A DNA stretch of 16,907 bases from a bacterium (GTDB lineage: Bacteria > Desulfobacterota_D > UBA1144). Every line of letters starts with the position of its first letter. Positions within the stretch are counted from its first letter, which is position 1. Both the position numbers and the translations under genes were made by a program. The stretch lies in contig NZXA02000029.1 of assembly GCA_002697665.2 (NCBI GenBank), positions 30,320-47,226 of the forward strand. The letters are read 5' to 3'. The notes under the pieces were generated by a model. The model saw nothing but the letters and a program-made list of their open reading frames with translations, was not told the DNA's origin and did not search any database. Shown here in pieces: positions 7,211 to 15,061 of this stretch.

Positions 7211-8222
7211 TTTTAAATCCTTTTTTTGGAACAACTTCACCGATAATATAATATTTTTCATTAATACTATTTAATGATTTTTCAACTGATTGAATATGTT
7301 TTTTCTTTATACTTAAGACTATCCCAATTCCCATATTAAAGACTCTAGACATTTCATCAAAATTTAATCTAGATTTAGCCATGATATCTAAAAAAAGACT
7401 GGGTATTTTCCAATTATTTTTATAGATAGCAATTCCTAGATCATCGTTCATTATTCTTGGGATATTTTCAATCAATCCACCACCTGTGATATGGGCAATT
7501 CCGGTAATTCCACAATCTGTATTATTTATCTTACTAATAATTTCTGAGTATATTTTAGTTGGTTTCATTATTGCATTTAAAAGCTTTTTATTAGATGAAT
7601 CGTTTAATTTTCTAGTAGAGTATATTTTTTTAATCAATGAATAACCATTTGAATGAGGGCCAGATGATGGTAGCCCTATTAAAATATCTCCTTTTCTAAC
7701 ATTATTTTTTTTAATAATATTTTTTTTATCAACTATCCCTACACTAAATCCAGCAATATCGAACTCACCTTTTTTATACATATCAGGCATCTCAGCTGTC
7801 TCTCCTCCAACAATTGCGCATTTGGCTTGGTTACAACCTATACTTATACTTTTTACAATTTTTGAATGATAAAGTGCAGACAATTTAGATGTTGATATAT
7901 AATCTAAAAAAAATAAAGGCTTTGCTCCAGTACATATAAGATCGTTAATACACATTGCAACTAAGTCTATACCCAAACCATCAATTTTATTTGTTTTAAC
8001 TCCTATCTGCACTTTGGTTCCGACTCCATCTGTACATGATACTAAAACTGGATTTTTTATCTTATTAATATTTAATTTATATAATGCTGCAAATGACGAA
8101 GTTCCATTAAGAATATTTTTTGTAGCTGTACTTTTTACAAATGGTTGAATTTTTTTTACAAATAAATTACCTTCATCAATATTTACACCAGAATTTTTAT
8201 AAGTTATTTTTTTATCCGCCAT
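7203..8222 (-). CDS. purM: Phosphoribosylformylglycinamidine cyclo-ligase (AIR synthetase)
   Basis: Fifth step of purine synthesis: ATP-dependent closure of FGAM to aminoimidazole ribonucleotide, in the cytosol. The 339 residues fit the family (about 340-350). Landmarks in order: YKNSGVNIDEGN (8-19), SCTDGVGTK, the diagnostic GGETAEMPDMY (139-149), GLPSSGPHSNGYSL and GITGIAHITGGGLIENIPR. The sequence is unusually rich in Lys, Asn and Ile even for this window. The ATG lies inside the end of the preceding 51-aa membrane-protein gene (11-nt overlap) and has no Shine-Dalgarno of its own. It therefore probably depends on translation of the ACIII transcript. No purN follows; the 3' end overlaps the convergent tonB-like gene by 8 nt. 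Confidence 0.95.
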   Translation of the reverse strand: MADKKITYKNSGVNIDEGNLFVKKIQPFVKSTATKNILNGTSSFAALYKLNINKIKNPVLVSCTDGVGTKVQIGVKTNKIDGLGIDLVAMCINDLICTGAKPLFFLDYISTSKLSALYHSKIVKSISIGCNQAKCAIVGGETAEMPDMYKKGEFDIAGFSVGIVDKKNIIKKNNVRKGDILIGLPSSGPHSNGYSLIKKIYSTRKLNDSSNKKLLNAIMKPTKIYSEIISKINNTDCGITGIAHITGGGLIENIPRIMNDDLGIAIYKNNWKIPSLFLDIMAKSRLNFDEMSRVFNMGIGIVLSIKKKHIQSVEKSLNSINEKYYIIGEVVPKKGFKII

Positions 8223-8367
8223 AATATATATTAAATACTATACGGATTAGATGAGGAATAAAGGGGCCTAGGAATGAAATTGTTATCAATAGTGATATAA
8301 AACCAAATACTCCCAATGCAAAACCAACAGCACCAGCTTTACCTAGAACATTACTTTTTTTATCCAT
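8212..8367 (-). CDS. 51-aa membrane protein at the end of the ACIII operon (possible small ACIII subunit)
   Basis: ATG at 8367 and TAA at 8214-8212 enclose 51 codons. The start overlaps the actF stop by one base (TAATG), and GGAG stands about 10 nt upstream inside the actF end. The stop overlaps the purM start by 11 nt. The protein begins MDKKSNVLGKAG, then has a Gly/Ala/Phe/Ile-rich transmembrane helix (about 13-33), then FIPHLIRIVFNIYYGG, a second short hydrophobic or amphipathic segment. Without this gene the 144 nt between actF and purM would be the only large gap in an otherwise overlapping operon, and purM would have no upstream coupling. Some ACIII complexes contain an extra single-helix subunit (ActG, from memory in Rhodothermus marinus). 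The position fits that role, but I cannot show homology. A small assembly or oxidase-bridging protein is an alternative. Confidence 0.72.
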   Translation of the reverse strand: MDKKSNVLGKAGAVGFALGVFGFISLLITISFLGPFIPHLIRIVFNIYYGG

Positions 8368-9596
8368 TAATGTTGATCTCCACTTTCAAGCTTTTTTATT
8401 AGATATTTATCTTTGGCAACGTAAACAGGAAAAATTGATAGAAATTTTGTCACACATAATAGAAATAGACATAAAAATCCGAAAGTTACAAGGATTATTT
8501 CTAGTCCTATATGAAAATGATCATGCATTAAGGAAGGATAAACCAACCAGATTTTTTCCAAGAATAATCCAAGAAATGAAACAGATGCTATAGCAGCTAT
8601 TATAGGTTTTACCAGTTTAGTTGTTCTAGGAATCAAAGAAACAAAAGGAATTACAAAGACGCAAGTCAAAATAGCCCAAATAAAAGTTTTGTAAGGATCT
8701 TCAAAAACTCTTAATCCAACAAAACCTGTCTCTTCAGGCATATTCCCATACCATATTGGGAGAAATTGAGAATACATGCTGTATAGCCAAAATACTGATA
8801 ACCCGAACATCAATTTTCCGCAATCATAAAATTGCATTTCCGTAATAACTTTTTGCAAATTAAACTTTAAAGTTAACATTGAGGATATTATCACTGTCAG
8901 CATTAAAGCCGCTAAAACTGAAGCCATAAAATAGTAGATGCCAAACAATGTACTATAAAAATGGGTATCTAATGACATTATAAAGTCAAATGCGATGAAA
9001 CTCATTGATAAAGCATATATAAAAGCAATTGCTATAGATAACTTATATAGTTTTGAATCAAAATTATTCTCATTCTCTAGAAGAGGCTTGGATAAAAATG
9101 AAAAGAATCCTTGAGTCAGTGTTGATCCAGCTAAATCTTGTCTCAATGAATTATACAGATAAAAATATATTAATATGTGTAGTCCACCTATCATTAAAAA
9201 AGTTCTACCAAAAACAAAACCTTCTCCGAGCCAGAAAACTTTTTGAGTATAAACATAGTCTTTTGTCATATACGGAAGTGTATACTCGCCACCTATATAT
9301 AAAAAAATTATAAAAATAAATACAATTGGAATAAATGAACCAAAAGATTCAAAAATTCTCATCATGGGCCTGCCCCAACTTGATTGTGTAATCCTCATTG
9401 CAGCAGCAAACAATATTCCACCATGGCTAACTCCTGCCCAGAAAAGAAAATTCACATGGAAAGCGGACCAAGCTAGATCAGCATGTCCTGAAATTGCATA
9501 GTAAATAAAAGACAATAGACCAATTGAAATTCCAAAATATAAAAATAGAGTAAATTTTTTTGGAAATACTAATATTTTATTTAGATCTTGACTCAT
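8367..9596 (-). CDS. actF: Alternative complex III subunit ActF (NrfD-like quinol-oxidoreductase membrane subunit)
   Basis: A 409-residue polytopic inner-membrane protein of the NrfD/PsrC family, the second of the two such subunits in ACIII, which flank the ActD helices. Hydrophobic segments recur throughout (about ten helices). The block FWAGVSHGGILFAAAMRI is clearly paralogous to FWVGIAHSGTLISAVLFL in ActC, and is followed here by GRPMMRIFESFGSFIP. In the family ActF is linked to proton translocation or structure, while ActC holds the better-defined quinol site. The gene lies 18 nt after actE with GGTGA about 10 nt before the ATG, and its stop overlaps the ATG of the 51-aa gene. The length is normal and I see no frameshift. 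Confident from both sequence and operon position. Confidence 0.92.
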   Translation of the reverse strand: MSQDLNKILVFPKKFTLFLYFGISIGLLSFIYYAISGHADLAWSAFHVNFLFWAGVSHGGILFAAAMRITQSSWGRPMMRIFESFGSFIPIVFIFIIFLYIGGEYTLPYMTKDYVYTQKVFWLGEGFVFGRTFLMIGGLHILIYFYLYNSLRQDLAGSTLTQGFFSFLSKPLLENENNFDSKLYKLSIAIAFIYALSMSFIAFDFIMSLDTHFYSTLFGIYYFMASVLAALMLTVIISSMLTLKFNLQKVITEMQFYDCGKLMFGLSVFWLYSMYSQFLPIWYGNMPEETGFVGLRVFEDPYKTFIWAILTCVFVIPFVSLIPRTTKLVKPIIAAIASVSFLGLFLEKIWLVYPSLMHDHFHIGLEIILVTFGFLCLFLLCVTKFLSIFPVYVAKDKYLIKKLESGDQH

Positions 9597-9614
9597 TTTT
9601 AAAATATCACCAAT

Positions 9615-10124
9615 TTATTTAACTTTTCCTTGTAGATATCTAACATAATAAACTATATCCCAGGCTTCTTGTTCATTAATTCTTCCATATGCTGGCATCA
9701 TAACTTTTCCACCATATCTTATATAAGCAAATATGTACCCATCAGTTCTACCTTGAGTTTGAGCTTGTTTCAAATTAACTGGGTAAAAATATGCATTTTT
9801 TCTAAGATCATTTTTTATAACTGGACCGTAACCACCACCATCCATACCATGACATGAATAACAATATGTTCCATACAACTCTTTCCCTTTTTCAATTGAT
9901 ACCGAACCTCTATTTGGACCAGTAGCAATTCCCTCATATTCCTCTCTGCTTAGCTCTCTAACAGTCTCTTCTCTTCTTATATTATTTTCAGGATAAGGCC
10001 TGGCTTCTTCATAGGGCTTAATACTAGGATGATCCCACATATCTGTTGACCAAGGCAGGGCATTTGCACTTAAAGATGTTAGCAAAAGCATTATGGAGAA
10101 AAATTTAAAAAAATTATTAATCAT
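9615..10124 (-). CDS. actE: Alternative complex III subunit ActE, monoheme cytochrome c
   Basis: Periplasmic cytochrome c of ACIII, probably the exit point of electrons towards a soluble cytochrome or the oxidase. The 169 residues have a signal peptide (hydrophobic core about 5-18, cleavage likely after Ala20-Asn-Ala22). A Pro/Glu/Arg-rich lead follows (LPWSTDMWDHPSIKPYEEAR). The single heme site CYSCH (88-92) is followed by GMDGGGYGP, and axial Met142 or Met143 lies in MMPAYGRI before the last helix EAWDIVYYVRYLQGK. There is no Cys at the signal-peptide end, so this ActE appears not to be a lipoprotein, unlike homologues I recall as lipid-anchored. The ATG overlaps the actD stop by 8 nt, and GGAGGT, inside actD, stands 5 nt upstream. 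Confidence 0.93.
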   Translation of the reverse strand: MINNFFKFFSIMLLLTSLSANALPWSTDMWDHPSIKPYEEARPYPENNIRREETVRELSREEYEGIATGPNRGSVSIEKGKELYGTYCYSCHGMDGGGYGPVIKNDLRKNAYFYPVNLKQAQTQGRTDGYIFAYIRYGGKVMMPAYGRINEQEAWDIVYYVRYLQGKVK

Positions 10125-10743
10125 TCTTAACCTCCGTTGAATCGGGGTTATTTTCTTCCTCTTTTACTTCTTCGACTTTGGCTTCTTCCTCTTTTACTTC
10201 TTCGACTTTGGCTTCTTCTTTTAAAACACCATTTACCTGAACTTCATCTGTACCAAAATCACGAAGTATGTTTTCAATTTTTTCTAAATCATCTGAATTG
10301 CAATTGACTAAAATACCAAACTTATTGTCACTAAATCTTTCATCATAGAGTTCTGGAGGTGTATCTTTCCTTAATCGAGAATTAATTAAAAGGCCTAGAA
10401 ATGTTGAAAGCCCGCCTATTAAAATCATACATTCAAATATAATAATCATATAAGGAGGAATTGAAACAATCGGTTTTGCGCTAGTGACTATCGGCCAGTC
10501 TAAGGAAGTCAAAACTGTAAAACATACTCCAACCAAGGCTCCTAGAATTGCGCCACAAAAAGTAAAATATTTTACTTTACTAGGCTCTTTTCCCGTATCT
10601 AGAGCATCCTCTATTTCATGGTTTGGAACTGGAGAAAATACTCTTAAATTCTCAAAACCTTCAGCTCTTAGTTTTTTTATTGCGTCGACAAGAACATCAA
10701 CATATGTATAAATGCCTAGAATATTTTGATTACTTTTATTCAT
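10117..10743 (-). CDS. actD: Alternative complex III subunit ActD (DUF3341)
   Basis: Membrane subunit with a cytoplasmic ferredoxin-like N-terminal domain and two helices. Residues 1-55 include YTYVDVLVDAIKKLRAEGF and FSPVPNHEIEDAL. Helices are about 59-81 and 96-120, joined by KPIVSIPPY, a recognisable ActD loop, with SRLRKDTPPELYDERFSDNKFGI after them. The C-terminus (175-197) is a Glu/Lys/Val tandem repeat absent from typical ActD. I choose the ATG at 10743 (208 aa) because GGAGG (10752-10756) stands 8 nt before it. A longer frame opens at 10758 (213 aa) with no good ribosome site, and GGAGG would fall inside it. The start overlaps the actC stop and the end overlaps actE by 8 nt. Role in the complex, partly structural, is known only from family context. 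Confidence 0.9.
   Translation of the reverse strand: MNKSNQNILGIYTYVDVLVDAIKKLRAEGFENLRVFSPVPNHEIEDALDTGKEPSKVKYFTFCGAILGALVGVCFTVLTSLDWPIVTSAKPIVSIPPYMIIIFECMILIGGLSTFLGLLINSRLRKDTPPELYDERFSDNKFGILVNCNSDDLEKIENILRDFGTDEVQVNGVLKEEAKVEEVKEEEAKVEEVKEEENNPDSTEVKND
10153..10218. repeat. 30-bp in-frame tandem repeat (2.2 perfect copies) in the 3' end of actD
   Basis: Bases 10153-10182 are repeated exactly at 10183-10212, and a partial third copy matches up to 10218. The unit is ten codons long and encodes EEAKVEEVKE-type repeats, keeping actD in frame. Zero divergence between copies suggests a recent duplication or slippage, so copy number may vary between strains. Confidence 0.95.
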
Positions 10744-12088
10744 GAGAACTGCCTCCATTCTTTTTAGGAACAGGCAATATTTCCTTTATCTCTGCAATGG
10801 AAAGAGCAGGAAGAGTTCTAACAAATATTAAGAAAAACATAAAGAACCATGCAAAACTTCCGACTGTAATTCCAATCTCAACCCACGAAGGCTTATATAG
10901 TCCCCAAGAGCCAGGTTCAAATTCTTTTGAAAGTGAAATGACAATAATATTAAATCTTTCAAACCACATTCCAATGTTAATTAACAATGTAATAATAAAA
11001 AGAATCATAAGATTATGTCTGATTTTTTTAAACCATAATAAATGTGGGACTATTCCATTACAAAACATCATAATCCAATAAAATAAAGCGTAATCGCCTA
11101 CGGCTCTGTAAATGAATTGATCGTATTCATATTTATTTCCACTATACCAGGCGATAAAAAATTCAATTAAATAAGCATAAAAAACAATGCTTGAAGTCAA
11201 AATAATCATTTTTGACATTCCATCAAAATTATCCATCGTAATATAGTCTTCAAGTTTAAATATATATCTAAGAGGTATACAAAGAGTTATAACCATAGCT
11301 AAACCAGAAAAAATAGCACCAGCAACAAAATATGGTGGAAAAATTGTAGTATGCCAGCCTGGAGTATTTGCCATCGCAAAATCCCATGAAACAACACTAT
11401 GAACTGATATTACTAATGGGGTTGCAAAACAAGCGAAATAAAAATAAGCCCTGGTGTAATGACCCCACTCCCAGCTAGATCCTTTCCATCCCAGGGAGGC
11501 CACAGAGTAAAAAACTTTTTTTGCTTTTCCTACCACTGTATCTCTAATAGCTGCAATATCAGGAATCATGCCAATAAAAAAGAAGACTGAACTTATGGTT
11601 GCATAGGTACTTACAGCAAAAACATCCCATAGAAGTGGAGAGTCAAAGTTAACCCATAAACCCCTTTGGTTTGGATATGGTAAAAGCCAATAAAAATTCC
11701 AAGGTCTTCCTAAATGAATGATTGGAAATAGTCCCGCAGTTGCAACTGCAAATACTGTCATAGCCTCAGCAATTCTATAAATTGACATTCTAAATCTTGC
11801 TCTGAATAAAAAGAGCACAGCCGAGATTAAGGTCCCCGAGTGAGCGATACCAACCCAGAAAACAAAGTTTGTAATATACACTCCCCATAATACTGGATGA
11901 CTATAGCCAGCAACACCCAGACCTGTATATATTTGGTATATGAAACAATAAATTCCAAAAGCTAAAAACATCATATCAACTGCAAAAATTGCCCACCAAC
12001 CCCAGCCAGGTTTGTTGAGCATATTCATAACAGTCTCGTTTAGATGAGAATATTTTTCTGAAGCTGATAGTGAATCAAAGTTGCTCAT
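10736..12088 (-). CDS. actC: Alternative complex III subunit ActC (NrfD-like quinol-binding membrane subunit)
   Basis: A 450-residue polytopic membrane protein of the NrfD/PsrC family, the main quinol-oxidising membrane subunit of ACIII, sitting under the iron-sulfur subunit ActB. Hydrophobic segments suggest about ten helices. Landmarks: PGWGWWAIFAVDMMFLAFG (first helix), FWVGIAHSGTLISAVLF, and FPIIHLGRPWNFYWLLPYPN, whose HLGRP is a signature of the NrfD fold and contributes to the quinol pocket. Others are YTRAYFYFACFATPLV, SVHSVVSWDFA and NIGMWFERFNIIV. Start: ATG overlaps the actB stop by 4 nt (ATGA), a classic coupling arrangement. The 3' end contains the actD ribosome site and start. 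The length is close to the family's usual size. Identification is firm from sequence and from its place between actB and actD. Confidence 0.95.
   Translation of the reverse strand: MSNFDSLSASEKYSHLNETVMNMLNKPGWGWWAIFAVDMMFLAFGIYCFIYQIYTGLGVAGYSHPVLWGVYITNFVFWVGIAHSGTLISAVLFLFRARFRMSIYRIAEAMTVFAVATAGLFPIIHLGRPWNFYWLLPYPNQRGLWVNFDSPLLWDVFAVSTYATISSVFFFIGMIPDIAAIRDTVVGKAKKVFYSVASLGWKGSSWEWGHYTRAYFYFACFATPLVISVHSVVSWDFAMANTPGWHTTIFPPYFVAGAIFSGLAMVITLCIPLRYIFKLEDYITMDNFDGMSKMIILTSSIVFYAYLIEFFIAWYSGNKYEYDQFIYRAVGDYALFYWIMMFCNGIVPHLLWFKKIRHNLMILFIITLLINIGMWFERFNIIVISLSKEFEPGSWGLYKPSWVEIGITVGSFAWFFMFFLIFVRTLPALSIAEIKEILPVPKKNGGSSHE
10752..10756 (-). promoter_or_regulatory. Ribosome binding site that decides the actD start
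   Basis: GGAGG on the minus strand, inside the last codons of actC, lies 8 nt before the ATG at 10743. It would fall after an alternative in-frame ATG at 10758, so it favours the shorter ActD. Confidence 0.75.
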
Positions 12089-15048
12089 GCTTTTGCTTTG
12101 TCCTTTTCAATTTTTTTAAGATATTTTACCGATGGTCTTGTATTTAGCTCACCTAAAAGTGAATATGCCCTTTTATCATGTGATAGTTTAGAAACTTTAC
12201 TTTCAGGATCATTTAGATCACCAAATTCTATAGCTCCACATCCACATGCTGTTTGACAAGCAGTAGTTGGCATCTCATCATTTGTCATTTTTCTTTTCTC
12301 ATCTTTTGCCTTATCTTTAGCAATACCTATTTTATGAAAACAAAAATTACATTTTTCCATTACCCCTTTTGACCTAACAGTAACATCAGGATTTAACTGT
12401 AAATTTAATGGCTCAGGGGCTGCATAGGTAAACCAGTTGAATCTTCTAACTTTATAGGAACAGTTATTTGAACAATATCTTGTACCAACACATCTGCTGT
12501 ATACCATAAGATTTATTCCTTCAGGGTTATGATAGGTTGCAAATACGGGACAAACGGGTTCGCAAGGCGCATTTTCACAATGTTGACACAATTGCGGAAG
12601 AACTCTAGTATCAATTCTTGTTATCCCAGTAGACTCATCTTTAATTTCATCTTGGAATCTTTCTAACGTAAGCCATGACATATGTCTACCATTTGCGACT
12701 TGCTCTTTACCAACGACTGGAATATTGTTCTCTGCATAGCAGGCTACTACACATGCACCACAACCTGTACATTTATCTAAATCAATTGTCATCCCCCATT
12801 TGTGAACATAATAATCATACTCTCGATACATATCATATTCCTTATGGCCACCATGGTGATCGTGATGATGGTCGTCCTTGCTAAGCAATTTAGACATTGG
12901 TATAGTCTGGACTATATCTCTATTTTCTTGTGAATAAGAGTGTTGAACTTTTACTAACTTTTCCCAATCACCAGTCTTTTTAATTTTAACTTTTGTAAAT
13001 ACATTTAATCCACCAGTCTTGTTATCAATCGAATCAGATATTAAATCTATTGGATTAACCCCTCGATTTTTTGCATATCTTCCCATAGATGTATGACCTT
13101 GGCCCATTGATATTGATAAAGTTTCAGGACTAATTGCAGATGTTAAATAAGCCTGAGTTATAATTTTTCTACCATTTGCAGAAATTTCTAAGTAGTCACC
13201 TTCTTTAATATTTAATTTTTTTGCAAGATTAGAATTTATCTCTACCCAAGAATCCCAGACAGCGGTTGTTAGTAAATCTGGGAGCTCCTGTAACCAAGAA
13301 TTATTTGAACTTCTACCATCATAGAATTTATAAGAAGGAGTTATATATAAGCTGAGAGTATCATTGGAAGATTTTAGTTTTGGCTCAATATCACTTCCCA
13401 GGGATAAATTTCTATTAAAAGATGTAATAGAATAGCTTTCATTTTTGTTAAAAATTCCTCCATCTTTAACAACTTTATTCCAGAAATTTTCAAAATTTTC
13501 CCCTTCAGGGCTATATTCCTTCCATTTATTTCTTAAGTAATTATAAAAATCAGAATCAATTTTGTTAGAATCGTCAACTGCAATTCTATTAATAACATTG
13601 ATAAGAGTTTGCTCAATGGATACGCCATCATAGAGAGGTTTCATAACTGGCTGCATTATATATCTATTTCCAGTTTTACCTTCATAATCTCCCCATTTTT
13701 CAAAAGAATGTAGATCTGGAATAACCAAATCACATAATTCTGTTGTTTCATCAGATAAAATAGATGCAGAAACTCTATTTTTAATTTTTGTAAAAGCTTC
13801 CTCAAATCCAAAAGACTTAGGAACATTGTAGACTGGATTACAATTATAAACTAAAACGAAATCTACATTCCCGGATTTTGCATCTTGTATAAAGGATTTT
13901 ATTTCTGAGAATTTTGATGCATCTGATAGCTTTAGAGTACTATCAAAATCAATCTTATCTCCATTACCTGTTATTTCATTTAGAAGGTTAATTGCTACAA
14001 TAGTTTTATAATCATTTGATGCTGAGGAAGCATAACCACCACCAATTGCTATAGAAGATTTAGAAGAAGTAAAATCTTTTGCAATTTTAATTATAGTTTC
14101 TTCAGGAACCCCGGTAAGTCTAGATGTTTCACTTACAGAATACATATACAAATTTGGAAAAACATTCGGAATTGGATTCACATTTAATTTATTTAATTTT
14201 ATATAATTTATAATCCCTAGAACTAAATAAAGATTTTTATGTGGTGAAATCGGAACCCATTCGTCAGCCATTGATCCAGTCAAAGTTAATTTAGGATCTA
14301 TATGAATAAATGTGCCACGAGTTTTTCCATCAAAAGCATGCATTTTAGTAAATCTTTTTGAATATTCTGATGGGGAAAGCCATGTCTCTAAAAAATCAGC
14401 TCCAAAGTTCAGAAGATAATCTGCTTTTTCAATGTGGTATGTAGGTAGCTTATTTTCTCCATATGATATTTGATTTGCATACTTGATATTTTCATAGCTT
14501 AGGGGTTCATATTTTATTCTTTTTGCATTAATTTTTTCAGCTAGTGAATTTAATAAATCATCACAACAGCCGGTTGTATTATTTGAAATAATATATCCTT
14601 TTTTTGAGCTAGCCTTAATGTTCTCAACTAAAATATCTGTTGCTGCAACATAGGTTATTGCAGTTAAATTTTCTCTATTATTTCTAAATAATGGTTGTTT
14701 AATTCTATCAGGATCATAAAGAGTTTGTAATGTAGCCTGATCTTCAGCTGAAGTGCTTCCAGATGTGATTGGATCATTAGTATTTCCTTCAACTTTGATA
14801 GCCCTTCCCTCTCTAACTCTTACAACAACAGGGGTCCCAACAGGTGAATTTGGAATTACTGATGTATAGTAATTGGCAATCCCAGGAATAACGTTGTCTG
14901 GAGGAACTGCATATGAAACTAATTTATCTAAAGGCTCAGGTGTACATCCTGAAGAAATTACAGCAGCTCCACCAATAGCACTTAGAGCTTTTAAAAAATC
15001 TCTTCTGTTCAAAGTTCCAGTATTATTTTTTTGCTTTTCTTTATCCAT
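12085..15048 (-). CDS. actB: Alternative complex III subunit ActB (Mo-oxidoreductase-like domain fused to iron-sulfur domain)
   Basis: The 987-residue electron-transfer subunit of ACIII, exported by Tat: NRRDFLKAL (14-22) followed by a small-residue stretch to Cys35, an imperfect lipobox (ISSGC), so lipid anchoring is possible. Residues about 50-700 resemble a molybdopterin oxidoreductase. There is no N-terminal CxxC cluster motif, in line with ACIII, where this domain carries no Mo cofactor. A His-rich stretch (six His in 727-735) leads into a ferredoxin-type domain. Its cysteine groups are C760/763/766/770, C821/824/829/833, C853/859/863 and C900/903/931/935/937, enough for the three [4Fe-4S] and one [3Fe-4S] clusters known for the family. 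CVGTRYCSNNCSYKVRRFNW is typical ActB. The gene ends in a 4-nt overlap with actC. It starts 13 nt after the actA stop. Confidence 0.96.
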   Translation of the reverse strand: MDKEKQKNNTGTLNRRDFLKALSAIGGAAVISSGCTPEPLDKLVSYAVPPDNVIPGIANYYTSVIPNSPVGTPVVVRVREGRAIKVEGNTNDPITSGSTSAEDQATLQTLYDPDRIKQPLFRNNRENLTAITYVAATDILVENIKASSKKGYIISNNTTGCCDDLLNSLAEKINAKRIKYEPLSYENIKYANQISYGENKLPTYHIEKADYLLNFGADFLETWLSPSEYSKRFTKMHAFDGKTRGTFIHIDPKLTLTGSMADEWVPISPHKNLYLVLGIINYIKLNKLNVNPIPNVFPNLYMYSVSETSRLTGVPEETIIKIAKDFTSSKSSIAIGGGYASSASNDYKTIVAINLLNEITGNGDKIDFDSTLKLSDASKFSEIKSFIQDAKSGNVDFVLVYNCNPVYNVPKSFGFEEAFTKIKNRVSASILSDETTELCDLVIPDLHSFEKWGDYEGKTGNRYIMQPVMKPLYDGVSIEQTLINVINRIAVDDSNKIDSDFYNYLRNKWKEYSPEGENFENFWNKVVKDGGIFNKNESYSITSFNRNLSLGSDIEPKLKSSNDTLSLYITPSYKFYDGRSSNNSWLQELPDLLTTAVWDSWVEINSNLAKKLNIKEGDYLEISANGRKIITQAYLTSAISPETLSISMGQGHTSMGRYAKNRGVNPIDLISDSIDNKTGGLNVFTKVKIKKTGDWEKLVKVQHSYSQENRDIVQTIPMSKLLSKDDHHHDHHGGHKEYDMYREYDYYVHKWGMTIDLDKCTGCGACVVACYAENNIPVVGKEQVANGRHMSWLTLERFQDEIKDESTGITRIDTRVLPQLCQHCENAPCEPVCPVFATYHNPEGINLMVYSRCVGTRYCSNNCSYKVRRFNWFTYAAPEPLNLQLNPDVTVRSKGVMEKCNFCFHKIGIAKDKAKDEKRKMTNDEMPTTACQTACGCGAIEFGDLNDPESKVSKLSHDKRAYSLLGELNTRPSVKYLKKIEKDKAKA

Positions 15049-15061
15049 TATGAATTAATAA

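Noticed and set aside
8223..8366. Non-coding gap or independent promoter between actF and purM
   Set aside because: Minus-strand translation gives a continuous 51-codon gene overlapping both neighbours, which explains the stretch better.
9053..9313. Plus-strand 86-codon frame opposite actF, and similar frames opposite actB, actC, actD, actE and actA
   Set aside because: All are antisense to conserved subunits with no recognisable content of their own.
10153..10218. CRISPR-like repeat
   Set aside because: The copies are directly adjacent without spacers, are in frame in actD, and number only about two.
10744..10758. Longer ActD start at 10758
   Set aside because: The only good ribosome site (GGAGG, 10752-10756) lies downstream of that ATG and at ideal distance from the ATG at 10743.
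12085..15048. Formate dehydrogenase, DMSO/polysulfide reductase or similar Mo enzyme
   Set aside because: The fusion of both domains in one chain, the pentaheme gene before it, two NrfD genes, ActD and ActE identify ACIII; no N-terminal cluster cysteines of a true Mo enzyme are seen.
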